Assembly: GCF_000718015.1 (NCBI RefSeq)
Contig: NZ_JODY01000041.1
Span: 1 to 49,751, forward strand
Length of the DNA: 49,751 bases
From: Streptomyces catenulae
Lineage (GTDB): Bacteria > Actinomycetota > Actinomycetes > Streptomycetales > Streptomycetaceae
Reading direction: 5' to 3'
Part shown: positions 42,648-49,751 of the stretch, piece by piece
Layout: the number at the start of each line of letters is the position of its first letter
Numbering within the stretch: the first letter of the stretch is position 1
Notes under the pieces: generated by a model
Database searches by the model: none
Seen by the model: only the letters and a program-made list of their open reading frames with translations
What the model was told of the DNA's origin: nothing
Made by a program: the position numbers and the translations under genes

Positions 42648-42686
42648 TCAGGTAAGCCTCAGATAACTTAGGTCTGCCTTAGCGCC
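42648..42686 (+). promoter_or_regulatory. Two tandem iron boxes before efeO
   Basis: TCAGGTAAGCCTCAGATAA (42648–42666) matches TWAGGTWAGSCTWACCTWA at 15 of 19 positions. A second, TTAGGTCTGCCTTAG (42668–42682), matches the left half and continues with partial agreement. The boxes end 33 bp before the efeO ATG. DmdR1/IdeR would repress here in iron-replete cells. Confidence 0.7.
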
Positions 42687-42718
42687 CCTTACCGTTCCTC
42701 GCCTCCACTGGAGCCCGC

Positions 42719-43867
42719 ATGCGAGCCCTCCGCTCCCCCGTCGTCGCCGCCGTCGCCGTGGCCGCGGCCCTGACCGTCGTCTCCGGCTGTGCGGCCAAGA
42801 GCGACGGCAAGGGCGGCAAGGGGGTGATCGAGGTGACGGCGAGCGACAGCGCCTGCGAGCTGTCGGCCGACACGTTCCCCGCCGGGCACGTCCGCTTCGC
42901 CGTGCAGAACAAGGGCGCCAAGGTCACCGAGGTCTACGTCTACGCGCCCGGCGACCGCATCGTCACCGAGCGGGAGAACATCGGCCCCGGCACCAGGGCG
43001 GAGATCACCGCCGAGATCAAGCCGGGCCATTACGAGGTCGCCTGCAAGCCCGGGATGAAGGGCAACGGCATCCGTAAGAAGGTGACCGCCGACGGCAAGG
43101 GCGCCGACGCCAAGCGCGACCCCCGCCTCGACGCCGCGGTCGCCGCGTACCGCACCTACGTCCAGCGGGAGGCGGACCGGACGCTGCCCGCCGCGCAGAA
43201 GTTCGCCGACGCGGTGCGCGCCGGGGACGTCGAGAAGGCGAAGGAGACCTACGCGCTCTCCCGGGTCGGCTGGGAGCGGACCGAGCCGGTCGCCGAGTCG
43301 TTCGGGGACATCGACCCCAAGGTCGATGTGCGCGCGGACGGGCTGGAGGACGGTCAGAAGTGGACCGGCTGGCACCGGCTGGAGAAGTCCCTCTGGCAGG
43401 ACAAGAAGATCACCGCGGACGACAAGAAGCTCGCCGCGCAGCTGATGACCGATCTGAAGGACTGGCAGAAGCGCGTCGGCACCGCCGACATCACGCCGAC
43501 CAGCATGGCCAACGGCGCCAAGGAACTCCTCGACGAGGTCGCCACCGGCAAGGTCACCGGTGAGGAGGAGCGCTACAGCCACACCGACCTGGTCGACTTC
43601 CAGGGCAACGTGGAGGGCGCGCAGAAGGCGTACGAGCTGCTGAAGCCGGTGGTGTCGAAGAACGACCCGGAGCTGGCGAAGGAGTTGGACCGGCAGTTCA
43701 AGGCCATCCACACCCAGCTCGACGACCACCGCGACAAGGGTTCCGCCGACGGTTTCGTCGCGTACGACACGGTCGGCAAGGACGCCCGTAAGAAGCTGTC
43801 GGACAGTGTGAACGCGCTGGCCGAGCCGTTGTCGAAGCTGGCCGCCGCCGTGGCGGTGACCAAGTGA
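42719..43867 (+). CDS. efeO: Iron uptake lipoprotein EfeO
   Basis: 382 aa. Lipobox VSGC (Cys24). An N-terminal cupredoxin-like domain (about 36–125, GVIEVTASDSACELSADTFPAGHV … GHYEVACKPGMKGNG) is followed by a helical M75 domain whose HxxE metal site is HRLE at 219–222 (TGWHRLEKSLW). Binds iron at the cell surface for delivery to EfeU. The ATG at 42719 follows GGAG. Overlaps efeB by GTGA. Confidence 0.95.
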   Translation: MRALRSPVVAAVAVAAALTVVSGCAAKSDGKGGKGVIEVTASDSACELSADTFPAGHVRFAVQNKGAKVTEVYVYAPGDRIVTERENIGPGTRAEITAEIKPGHYEVACKPGMKGNGIRKKVTADGKGADAKRDPRLDAAVAAYRTYVQREADRTLPAAQKFADAVRAGDVEKAKETYALSRVGWERTEPVAESFGDIDPKVDVRADGLEDGQKWTGWHRLEKSLWQDKKITADDKKLAAQLMTDLKDWQKRVGTADITPTSMANGAKELLDEVATGKVTGEEERYSHTDLVDFQGNVEGAQKAYELLKPVVSKNDPELAKELDRQFKAIHTQLDDHRDKGSADGFVAYDTVGKDARKKLSDSVNALAEPLSKLAAAVAVTK

Positions 43868-45174
43868 CCGAGCCGGTGGACGAGAGGCCCGCGGAGCGGT
43901 CGCCCGAGGCGGAGAAGGCCGCGCCGTCGCGGCGGAAGCTGCTGGGCTGGGGCGGTGCGGGGCTGGCGCTCGGCGCCGTCGCGGCGGGCGGCACCGCCAC
44001 CGCGATGCGCTCCGGCGACACCGCCCCGGCGGACGCGGACGCCGCCGCGGGGGCGGCCGTACCGTTCCACGGCGCGCACCAGGCGGGTATCGCCACCGCC
44101 GTCCAGGACCGGCTGCACTTCGCGGCGTTCGATGTCACCACCGACGACCGCGAGGCGCTGATCTCGCTGCTCAAGGAGTGGACGAAGGCGGCTGCCGCGA
44201 TGACGGCGGGCGACGCGGTCGGGGACGGTGCGGTCGGCGGGCTCGCCGAGGCTCCGCCGGACGACACCGGCGAGGCGCTCGGGCTGCCGCCGTCCCGGCT
44301 GACGCTGACGTTCGGCGTCGGGCCCACGCTCTTCGCCAAGGACGGCAAGGACCGCTTCGGGATCAAGGACCGGCGGCCGGACGCGCTGATCGATCTGCCG
44401 CAGTTCCCCGGCGACAACCTCGACAAGGCGCGCAGCGGCGGCGATCTGTGCGTCCAGGCGTGCGCGGACGATCCGCAGGTCGCGGTGCACGCCATCCGCA
44501 ACCTCGCCCGGATCGGCTTCGGCAAGGTCGCCATCCGCTGGTCGCAGCTGGGCTTCGGCAAGACCTCGTCGACGACGCCGGGCGCGCAGACGCCGCGGAA
44601 CATGTTCGGCTTCAAGGACGGCACCGAGAACGTCGCGGGCGACGACCCGAAGTCGCTGGAGGCGCATGTGTGGGTGCCCACGTCGGAGGCGAAGGGCGAC
44701 GCGGCGTGGCTGGCCGGTGGCTCGTACCTCGTCGCGCGGCGCATCCGGATGCACATCGAGACCTGGGACCGCACCTCGCTCAAGGAGCAGGAGGACGTCT
44801 TCGGCCGGGACAAGGCCGAGGGCGCCCCGGCGGGCCGCACCCACGAACGGGACGCGGCGCATCTGCCGTCGATGCTGCCGACCGCGCACGTCCGCCTCGC
44901 CCACCCGGACAGCAACGGCGGCATCCGCATCCTGCGCCGCGGCTACTCCTTCACGGACGGCACCGACGGGTTGGGGCGGCTGGACGCGGGGCTGTTCTTC
45001 CTCGCCTACCAGCGCGATGTGCGGCACGGGTTCGTGCCGTTGCAGCGGAAGCTGGCGCGGCACGACGCGCTCAACGAGTACATCCAGCACGTCGGTTCCG
45101 CGGTGTTCGCGGTGCCGCCGGGCGTCCGGGACACCGCCGACTGGTGGGGCCGGGCGCTGTTCACCTCCGCCTGA
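43864..45174 (+). CDS. efeB: Tat-exported DyP-type heme peroxidase EfeB
   Basis: 436 aa. Tat signal SRRKLLGWGGAGLALGAVAAG (22–42). The DyP signature GFKDG at 249–253 carries the catalytic Asp, and the likely proximal heme His is His342 (TAHVRLAHP). Oxidises ferrous iron and/or takes iron from heme at the cell surface. It starts with GTG at 43864, inside the efeO stop codon (overlap of four bases), so translation is coupled. Confidence 0.95.
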   Translation: MTEPVDERPAERSPEAEKAAPSRRKLLGWGGAGLALGAVAAGGTATAMRSGDTAPADADAAAGAAVPFHGAHQAGIATAVQDRLHFAAFDVTTDDREALISLLKEWTKAAAAMTAGDAVGDGAVGGLAEAPPDDTGEALGLPPSRLTLTFGVGPTLFAKDGKDRFGIKDRRPDALIDLPQFPGDNLDKARSGGDLCVQACADDPQVAVHAIRNLARIGFGKVAIRWSQLGFGKTSSTTPGAQTPRNMFGFKDGTENVAGDDPKSLEAHVWVPTSEAKGDAAWLAGGSYLVARRIRMHIETWDRTSLKEQEDVFGRDKAEGAPAGRTHERDAAHLPSMLPTAHVRLAHPDSNGGIRILRRGYSFTDGTDGLGRLDAGLFFLAYQRDVRHGFVPLQRKLARHDALNEYIQHVGSAVFAVPPGVRDTADWWGRALFTSA

Positions 45175-45234
45175 ACCGCCCGCACCACCACCGCCGTACG
45201 CCACGAACGCCATGAAGGAAGAGAAGGGACCGAC

Positions 45235-46227
45235 GTGTTCGGCAACTATCTGATCGGTCTGCGCGAGGGTCTTGAGGCCAGCCTCGTCGTCTGCATCCTC
45301 ATCGCCTATCTGGTGAAGACGGGGCGGCGGGAGGCGCTGCGTCCGGTGTGGACCGGCATCGCGCTGGCCGTGCTGCTGTCGTTCGGGTTCGGTGCGGCGC
45401 TGCAGTTCGGTTCGCAGACGCTGACGTTCCAGGCGCAGGAGGCGCTGGGCGGTTCGCTGTCGGTCATCGCGGTCTGCCTGGTGACGTGGATGGTGTTCTG
45501 GATGCGGCGTACCGCGCGGCATCTGAAGAAGGAGCTGCACGGCAAGTTGGACGCCGCGCTGGCGATGGGCACCACGGCGCTGGTGGTGACGGCGTTCCTG
45601 TCGGTGGGGCGCGAGGGGCTGGAGACCGCGCTGTTCGTGTGGACGGCGGCGCAGTCGGCGCAGGACGGCGTCCGGCCGCTGGTCGGCGCGCTGTTGGGCC
45701 TGGCCACGTCGGTGGTGCTGGGCTGGCTGTTCTACCGCGGCGCGGTCCGGATCAACCTGGCGAAGTTCTTCACCTGGACCGGCGGGATGCTGGTGATCGT
45801 CGCGGCGGGCGTCCTCGCGTACGGCTTCCACGATCTGCAGGAGGCGGGCTGGCTGCCGGGGCTGTCGACCCTGGCGTTCGACATCAGCGAGCAGATCCCG
45901 GCGGACAGCTGGTACGGCACGCTGCTGAAGGGCATCTTCAACTTCCAGCCGGATCCGACGGTGCTTCAGGTCGTGGTGTGGGCGGCGTATCTGGTCCCCA
46001 CGCTCGCGGTGTTCCTCTCCCCCGGTAGGGTGGCGCCGAATCCTGCCACCCAGGCGGCGCCCGCGTCCGCCCCGGTCGCCCCGAAGGAGCCCGAGTCCCA
46101 TGACACGCAGGTCGCCGTTCCGGGTGGCGCTCGCACTGACGTCGGCAGCGGCGACGCTGACGATGCTGACCGGGTGCGTGACGGTGCACGGCGAGCGGGA
46201 GATCGTCCCGGCGGTGACGAAGGCTGA
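45235..46227 (+). CDS. efeU: Iron permease EfeU (FTR1 family)
   Basis: 330 aa, seven TM helices. Two REGLE iron-binding motifs (10–14 in GLREGLEASLV and 126–130 in VGREGLETALF) are characteristic. GTG start at 45235 with AGAAGGGA upstream. After the last helix (LVPTLAVFLSPGRV, about residue 265) the protein has a polar tail of some 65 residues, of which the last 42 codons overlap the next gene in another frame. The tail (TQAAPASAPVAPKEP, then Asp/Arg/Gly-rich) is not typical of FTR1 proteins and may result from loss of an earlier stop. Confidence 0.92.
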   Translation: MFGNYLIGLREGLEASLVVCILIAYLVKTGRREALRPVWTGIALAVLLSFGFGAALQFGSQTLTFQAQEALGGSLSVIAVCLVTWMVFWMRRTARHLKKELHGKLDAALAMGTTALVVTAFLSVGREGLETALFVWTAAQSAQDGVRPLVGALLGLATSVVLGWLFYRGAVRINLAKFFTWTGGMLVIVAAGVLAYGFHDLQEAGWLPGLSTLAFDISEQIPADSWYGTLLKGIFNFQPDPTVLQVVVWAAYLVPTLAVFLSPGRVAPNPATQAAPASAPVAPKEPESHDTQVAVPGGARTDVGSGDADDADRVRDGARRAGDRPGGDEG

Positions 46228-47086
46228 CGCCACGGCGGCGCTGAAGCACTTCACCGAGGGCTTCAACAAGGCGAACCGCACGCTGGATCCGGCCGTCACC
46301 GCCACCTACGAGTCGGATGCGCTGCTCATGATCGACCGGGCGGGCCTCAAGGCCGCCCGGGCCACGCATCCGCAGGGCAACCCCAGCGCCAGCCCGCTGA
46401 GCTTCCGCGACCCGCACTTCACGGTCCCGAAGCAGGCGGGCTGGCCGCGTTTCTTCCTGGCCGACGCGGTCACCAACCGGCAGGACCGCAGCGGTCGGGC
46501 GGCCCGCTGGTTCCTGGTGTTCAGCCGCTCCGCCGCCGACGCCCCGTGGCGGGCGGTGTATCTGGCGGCGCTCGCCGCCGACCAGGTGCCGCGGTTCCGG
46601 ACGGACGCGGACGGGTTCGCGGAGCCGGTGCCCGTCGACGGCAGCGATCTGACGGTCGATCCGGCGGGGCTGAGCAAGGCGTACACGGACTATCTGCGGA
46701 CCGGCAAGGGCGATCTCTTCGCGCCGGGGGTGCGCACCGACGCCTGGCGCCGGGACCGGGAGGCGAAGTCGCACACGCCCGGGGCGCAGATCCAGTGGGT
46801 GGATCAGCCTGCGCGGTTCGCGCCGGTGGCGCTGCGGACGGCGGACGGCGGTGCGCTGGTGTTCTTCGCGAGCTACTACCACCAGCAGAAGACGGTGTCC
46901 GAGGGCTCGATGATGCGGGTGACACCGCAGGTGCAGGGCGTCATGGACCATCCGGTGGAAGAGGCCCCGAGGATCACGCTGACCAATCTGTCGGCACAGG
47001 CGGTGAAGGTTCCGGCGAAGGGCGCGGGCGGCAAGGTCGCGGTGTTGAACTACATCGAGTCGCGGACGTCGGCGAAGGTGCCGTAG
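46100..47086 (+). CDS. Lipoprotein downstream of efeU
   Basis: 328 aa. Signal peptide RRSPFRVALALTSAAATLTM and lipobox LTGC (Cys26) fix the start at 46100 with AAGGAG upstream. The remainder is soluble and extracytoplasmic, with mixed strands and helices; I do not recognise the domain (ATAALKHFTEGFNKANRTLDP, then RAARWFLVFSRSAADAPW). It overlaps efeU by 128 bp in a different frame. Position in the efe operon suggests an accessory role in iron uptake, but no metal motif is evident. Confidence 0.8.
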   Translation: MTRRSPFRVALALTSAAATLTMLTGCVTVHGEREIVPAVTKADATAALKHFTEGFNKANRTLDPAVTATYESDALLMIDRAGLKAARATHPQGNPSASPLSFRDPHFTVPKQAGWPRFFLADAVTNRQDRSGRAARWFLVFSRSAADAPWRAVYLAALAADQVPRFRTDADGFAEPVPVDGSDLTVDPAGLSKAYTDYLRTGKGDLFAPGVRTDAWRRDREAKSHTPGAQIQWVDQPARFAPVALRTADGGALVFFASYYHQQKTVSEGSMMRVTPQVQGVMDHPVEEAPRITLTNLSAQAVKVPAKGAGGKVAVLNYIESRTSAKVP

Positions 47087-47105
47087 GCGGTATCCGGGGA
47101 GTGGT

Positions 47106-47124
47106 CCGGCGGGTGGCCCGCCGG
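47106..47124. terminator. Hairpin between convergent genes
   Basis: CCGGCGGG (47106–47113) pairs with CCCGCCGG (47117–47124) around TGG, in the 57-bp gap between stop codons at 47086 and 47144. Confidence 0.6.
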
Positions 47125-47143
47125 GCGTCCCGGCGGGCCCCGG

Positions 47144-47887
47144 TCAGCGGCCGATGGGCCAGGCGGTGGTCTCGTGGTCCGGGGTGCGGCCGATGAACTC
47201 GGCGCAGGCGTCGGTGAGGTTCTCCAGCAGCGTCAGCGGGTCGGGCAGCGGACGCTCGGGGCCACGCAGCCAGGAGACGGCGGGGCGGTCACCGGGGAGA
47301 CGGGACGGCGGCAGCAGGACGTAGCTGCCGCGGCAGTGCCAGCGCAGGCCCGGATGCTCGTCCATCGTCTCGGGGTGGCAGTCCAGCTCGCAGGGCCACC
47401 ACTCGTCCTCGTCGTCGGGGGTGCCGCGGGTGGCGGTGTAGAAGAGCATCCGGCCGTCGCCGATCCCGGCGCCGCTGAGCGAGACCGGGCCCAGCTCGAC
47501 GGAGGCGGCCTCCAGGCGCTCCAGGGCGGTCCGGCCGGCCTCGGCGGGGACGTCGAGGACGTCGTGGGTGATGCCGGTGGCGGTGATGAAGTTGGCCTGC
47601 GGGAGGGTGCGGACCCAGGCGGCGACCTTGTCGCGGTCGGTGGTGGCGACGGTCTGCCAGCCGAAGGAGACGGGGTGGCGGCCGGGGGTGGGACAGCCGA
47701 TGCGTTCGCAGGAGCAACCGTAGCCGGAGGGGTGGGCGGCGGGGGCGATGGGGAAGCCCGCGTCGGCCGCCGCCAGCAGCAGGTCCTCGCGGCCGCGTGC
47801 GGCCGCCGATCCCGTGTCCGTCTCATCGCCGTCCGATCCGCTCTTCGGCCGACGCAGCCACTGGGAGAACCTGCTCTTGCGTTCCAT
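47144..47887 (-). CDS. Bifunctional DNA primase/polymerase-domain protein
   Basis: 247 aa. The pattern LLLAAADAGFPIAPAAHPSGYGCSCERIGCPTPGRHPVSFGWQ (opening strand-helix, then a Cys-rich loop and H-P) resembles the N-terminal part of prim-pol (AEP) domains encoded by actinobacterial plasmids and by chromosomal Streptomyces genes. The GxGHDVLDVP element here reads TGITHDVLDVP, where the Asp would bind metal. The later RWHCRGSYVLLPPSRL matches the usual HxxG-G-YVVAPPS segment. No helicase domain follows, and it is shorter than plasmid versions. Chromosomal copies of this type are widespread in Streptomyces; their role is not settled. Confidence 0.75.
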   Translation of the reverse strand: MERKSRFSQWLRRPKSGSDGDETDTGSAAARGREDLLLAAADAGFPIAPAAHPSGYGCSCERIGCPTPGRHPVSFGWQTVATTDRDKVAAWVRTLPQANFITATGITHDVLDVPAEAGRTALERLEAASVELGPVSLSGAGIGDGRMLFYTATRGTPDDEDEWWPCELDCHPETMDEHPGLRWHCRGSYVLLPPSRLPGDRPAVSWLRGPERPLPDPLTLLENLTDACAEFIGRTPDHETTAWPIGR

Positions 47888-48036
47888 CTATCCCCTCAAT
47901 TCGAGCGGTGGTCTGGGAACAATGCTGCCACCATCTGGCGCCCGGGGTGACCCGTGTCAGGATCCGGGGCCCGTACGGGACGGACGAAGCGGGCATTTGC
48001 CGTCCCGTACGAGGGAGCGCACGCCGGGCGCACGCG

Positions 48037-48633
48037 TCAGTCGCGGGTGCGCACCGCGCGGAGTACCAGGTCGACGAGGGTGTCGGTGTAGGCGTGGGTG
48101 AGTTCGCCGGTGCGCATCAGCCAGCGCTGTGAGAAGGGACTCAGCAGCATCTCGGTGACGATGCGGAGATCGGCGTCCGGGTCGATCTCACCGGCTTCCT
48201 GGGCGGCGCGCAGCCGGGCCGCGTAGACGGCGAACCCGGGCTCCATCAGCCGGGCCACGAAGTCGCGGGAGAGCTGCTCGTCGGCGGCGCCCGCGGCGGC
48301 GAGCGCGCGGTAGGGCGCCTGGAAGGCCGGGGCGTTGAACTCGTCGCAGGTGGCCCGGAGCACGTGTTTGAGGTCGGCCGCCAGGTCGCCGGTGTCGGGC
48401 AGGCCCTCGCCGTAGCTCTCGACGCCCTCGGTGAACGCGTCGAGCAGGACCGCCGCCTTCGAGGGCCACCAGCGGTAGATCGTCTGCTTGCCGACACCGG
48501 CGCGGGCGGCGATGCCCTCGATGGTCAGGCGCGGGTAGCCGACCTCGCCGACCAGGGCGAGGGCGGCGTCGAAGATCGCACGGCGGGAGCGCTCGCTGCG
48601 GCGCGCGGCGTTGGGCGCGGGGGTGGTGGGCAT
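48037..48633 (-). CDS. TetR/AcrR-family regulator
   Basis: 198 aa. HTH at about residues 35–56 (LTIEGIAARAGVGKQTIYRWW). The C-terminal part (AFTEGVESYGEGLPDTGDLAADLKHVLRATCDEF … SPFSQRWLMRTGELTHAYTDTLVDLVLRAV) is of the TetR_C_11 type. The ATG at 48633 is 30 bp from a perfect 19-bp palindrome. No exporter or enzyme adjoins on the same strand; it may control itself only or genes elsewhere. Confidence 0.9.
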   Translation of the reverse strand: MPTTPAPNAARRSERSRRAIFDAALALVGEVGYPRLTIEGIAARAGVGKQTIYRWWPSKAAVLLDAFTEGVESYGEGLPDTGDLAADLKHVLRATCDEFNAPAFQAPYRALAAAGAADEQLSRDFVARLMEPGFAVYAARLRAAQEAGEIDPDADLRIVTEMLLSPFSQRWLMRTGELTHAYTDTLVDLVLRAVRTRD

Positions 48634-48649
48634 GGCGCGATCGTACCGA

Positions 48650-48698
48650 GCGGACCCCCCGGGCGAGACGGGTCGTCTCGCAGCGATCGGGGGTCCGC
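48650..48698. promoter_or_regulatory. Nested palindromes before TetR gene
   Basis: Inner: GCGAGACG (48663–48670), GGT, CGTCTCGC (48674–48681), perfect. Outer: GCGGACCCCC (48650–48659) and GGGGGTCCGC (48689–48698), perfect. The inner repeat fits a TetR operator; the outer pair could form a terminator stem for the upstream Rsm22 gene. Confidence 0.55.
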
Positions 48699-48738
48699 CG
48701 TCACTCCGAGGGGGTCGCGTGGTCCGGCGGGCGGCCGG

Positions 48739-49704
48739 TCACTCCCAGGTGTCGCCCCAGGCGGCGTCCCGGGCCGCGCGGTACCCGGCGCCGTGGCGCT
48801 TGGTCACCGTCGTACGGCGCAGCCCTTCCTCGGCGGTGCACAGGTCCAGCAGCACCTGGCCCTTGCGGAGCTGCGGCTTGCGGACGATGCGGGCTTCCGC
48901 GGGCGCGGCGGGCCCGGGCAGCGCGTCGGGCCGGACCGCCGCGACATAGGCGAACTTCTCGTCCTCGTACGCGAGCGAGCCGCCCTTGACCTGGCGGTGC
49001 AGGGAGGAGCGGCTGACCCGGGCGGAGAAGTGGCACCAGTCCTCGCCGGGCACGATCGGGCAGGCGGCGCCGTGCGGGCAGGGCGCGACGATCCGCAGCC
49101 CGGCGGCGGTCAGCCGGTCGCGGGCCTCGCGGATGCGGAGGTAGCCGTCCGGGGTGCCCGGCTCGATCAGCACGACGGCGGTGGCGGCGACCGCGGCGTC
49201 GACCACGGCGCGACGGGCCTCGGGCCGCAGCTCGCCCAGGACGTACGAGACGGTCACCAGGTCGGTGCCGGGCGGGACGGTGAGGCCGTCGCCGATGACG
49301 GCGCGCCGCCACTCGGTGCCGGGCAGCGTGGCCCCGGCCAGCTCCCGGCCCAGGTCCAGGGCGGGCTGCGCCCAGTCGACGACGGTGGAGCGGTGGCCGT
49401 CCCAGGTCGCGGCGGCGGCCCAGGTGGCGGCGCCGGTGCCGCCGCCGATGTCGAGGTGGGTGCGCGGTGCGAACTCCGGCACCCGGGCGGCGAACGCGTC
49501 CAGCGCGGACTGGACGGCCTCGAAGGTGGCGGGCATGCGGTACGCGGCGTAGGCGGCGACGTCGGCGCGGTCGCGGAGCACCGGGGCGTCGGTGGGGGTG
49601 GTGCCGCGGTAGTGGCTGATCAGCCGGTCGACGGCCCGCGCGGCCTGCGTGGGCGGCAGGCCGTCGAGCAGGCCGGCCAGGGCGGCGCGCAGTTCGTCGT
49701 GCAT
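48739..49704 (-). CDS. Rsm22-family methyltransferase-like protein
   Basis: 321 aa. SAM-binding motif LDIGGGTGAATWAAAATW (about 83–100), then VVDWAQPALDLG and VTVSYVLGEL. A C-terminal Cys/His cluster (CPHGAACPIVPGEDWCHFSARV) matches the metal/Fe-S site of Rsm22 proteins, and KFAYVAAVRPDA also fits the family. In eukaryotes Rsm22 relatives assist the mitochondrial small ribosomal subunit; in bacteria they probably act on the ribosome or rRNA. Full length. The gene ends 105 bp before the TetR start on the same strand. Confidence 0.88.
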   Translation of the reverse strand: MHDELRAALAGLLDGLPPTQAARAVDRLISHYRGTTPTDAPVLRDRADVAAYAAYRMPATFEAVQSALDAFAARVPEFAPRTHLDIGGGTGAATWAAAATWDGHRSTVVDWAQPALDLGRELAGATLPGTEWRRAVIGDGLTVPPGTDLVTVSYVLGELRPEARRAVVDAAVAATAVVLIEPGTPDGYLRIREARDRLTAAGLRIVAPCPHGAACPIVPGEDWCHFSARVSRSSLHRQVKGGSLAYEDEKFAYVAAVRPDALPGPAAPAEARIVRKPQLRKGQVLLDLCTAEEGLRRTTVTKRHGAGYRAARDAAWGDTWE

Positions 49705-49751
49705 TCGGCCAAGTTTACGGGGCGGGAGGGGGTGGTGGACGGGTGTGGGGA

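Larger units (their letters stand above)
42301..42718. other. Intergenic region before efeO
   Basis: 418 bp. The left half carries tandem terminators (42336–42442). The sequence from about 42540 is richer in A/T (TTGGCGTTTTGATGACTTTTCCG) and leads into two iron boxes at 42648–42686 just before efeO. No small gene is convincing. Confidence 0.5.

Overview
The window is a piece of a high-GC actinobacterial chromosome, almost certainly Streptomyces or a close relative. The grounds are very GC-rich codons, frequent GTG/TTG starts, ATGA stop-start overlaps, a glnE–glnA2 pair, and a housekeeping set (glnE, glnA2, nadE, panB, map, heme oxygenase) of the kind found together on Streptomyces chromosomes. 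I see no rRNA, tRNA, CRISPR array, insertion sequence or integrase.

Layout. 1–2.3 kb: the end of an APC amino-acid permease running off the left edge, divergent from a TetR regulator with a near-perfect palindrome between them. 2.4–8.1 kb: nitrogen control (GlnE adenylyltransferase, GlnA2 glutamine-synthetase-like enzyme) and an alpha/beta hydrolase. 8.2–10.4 kb: a 24-bp tandem repeat and a Tat-exported multicopper oxidase with a CsoR-like site upstream. 10.5–18.4 kb: NAD synthetase, an MFS exporter, a membrane-anchored EEP-family hydrolase, an MFS–TetR drug-efflux operon with its operator, and panB. 18.5–24.9 kb: a DrrAB-type ABC exporter, a 1124-aa SARP/AfsR-like regulator and an M50 site-2-protease-like membrane protein.

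25.0–27.9 kb: a four-gene type VII secretion-like cassette (WXG100-like protein, a large protein with an N-terminal T7SS signal domain, an acidic unknown protein, a two-TM protein). The first three genes are clearly poorer in GC than everything around them. 28.0–29.2 kb: a small membrane protein and an F420-dependent NADP reductase. 29.2–37.2 kb: a sialic-acid locus. One arm is a sialidase, a solute-binding protein and two ABC permeases in an overlapping operon; the other is an N-acetylneuraminate-lyase-like aldolase and a NanT symporter. Between them lies a GntR/FCD regulator, and the promoters of both arms carry the same inverted repeat.

37.3–40.3 kb: an unknown protein, an orphan sugar-binding lipoprotein, a small conserved protein and map. 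40.4–47.1 kb: iron acquisition, with a heme oxygenase and an efeO–efeB–efeU–lipoprotein operon, both preceded by DmdR/IdeR-like iron boxes. A PhzF-like gene and a small secreted two-cysteine protein sit between these two units. 47.1–49.7 kb: a primase/polymerase-domain protein, a TetR regulator with a nested palindrome upstream, and an Rsm22-type methyltransferase.

The best candidates for new biology are the toxin-less T7SS-like cassette and the dual-uptake sialic-acid regulon with a sialidase that lacks an export signal. Several operators visible in the sequence are also worth testing.
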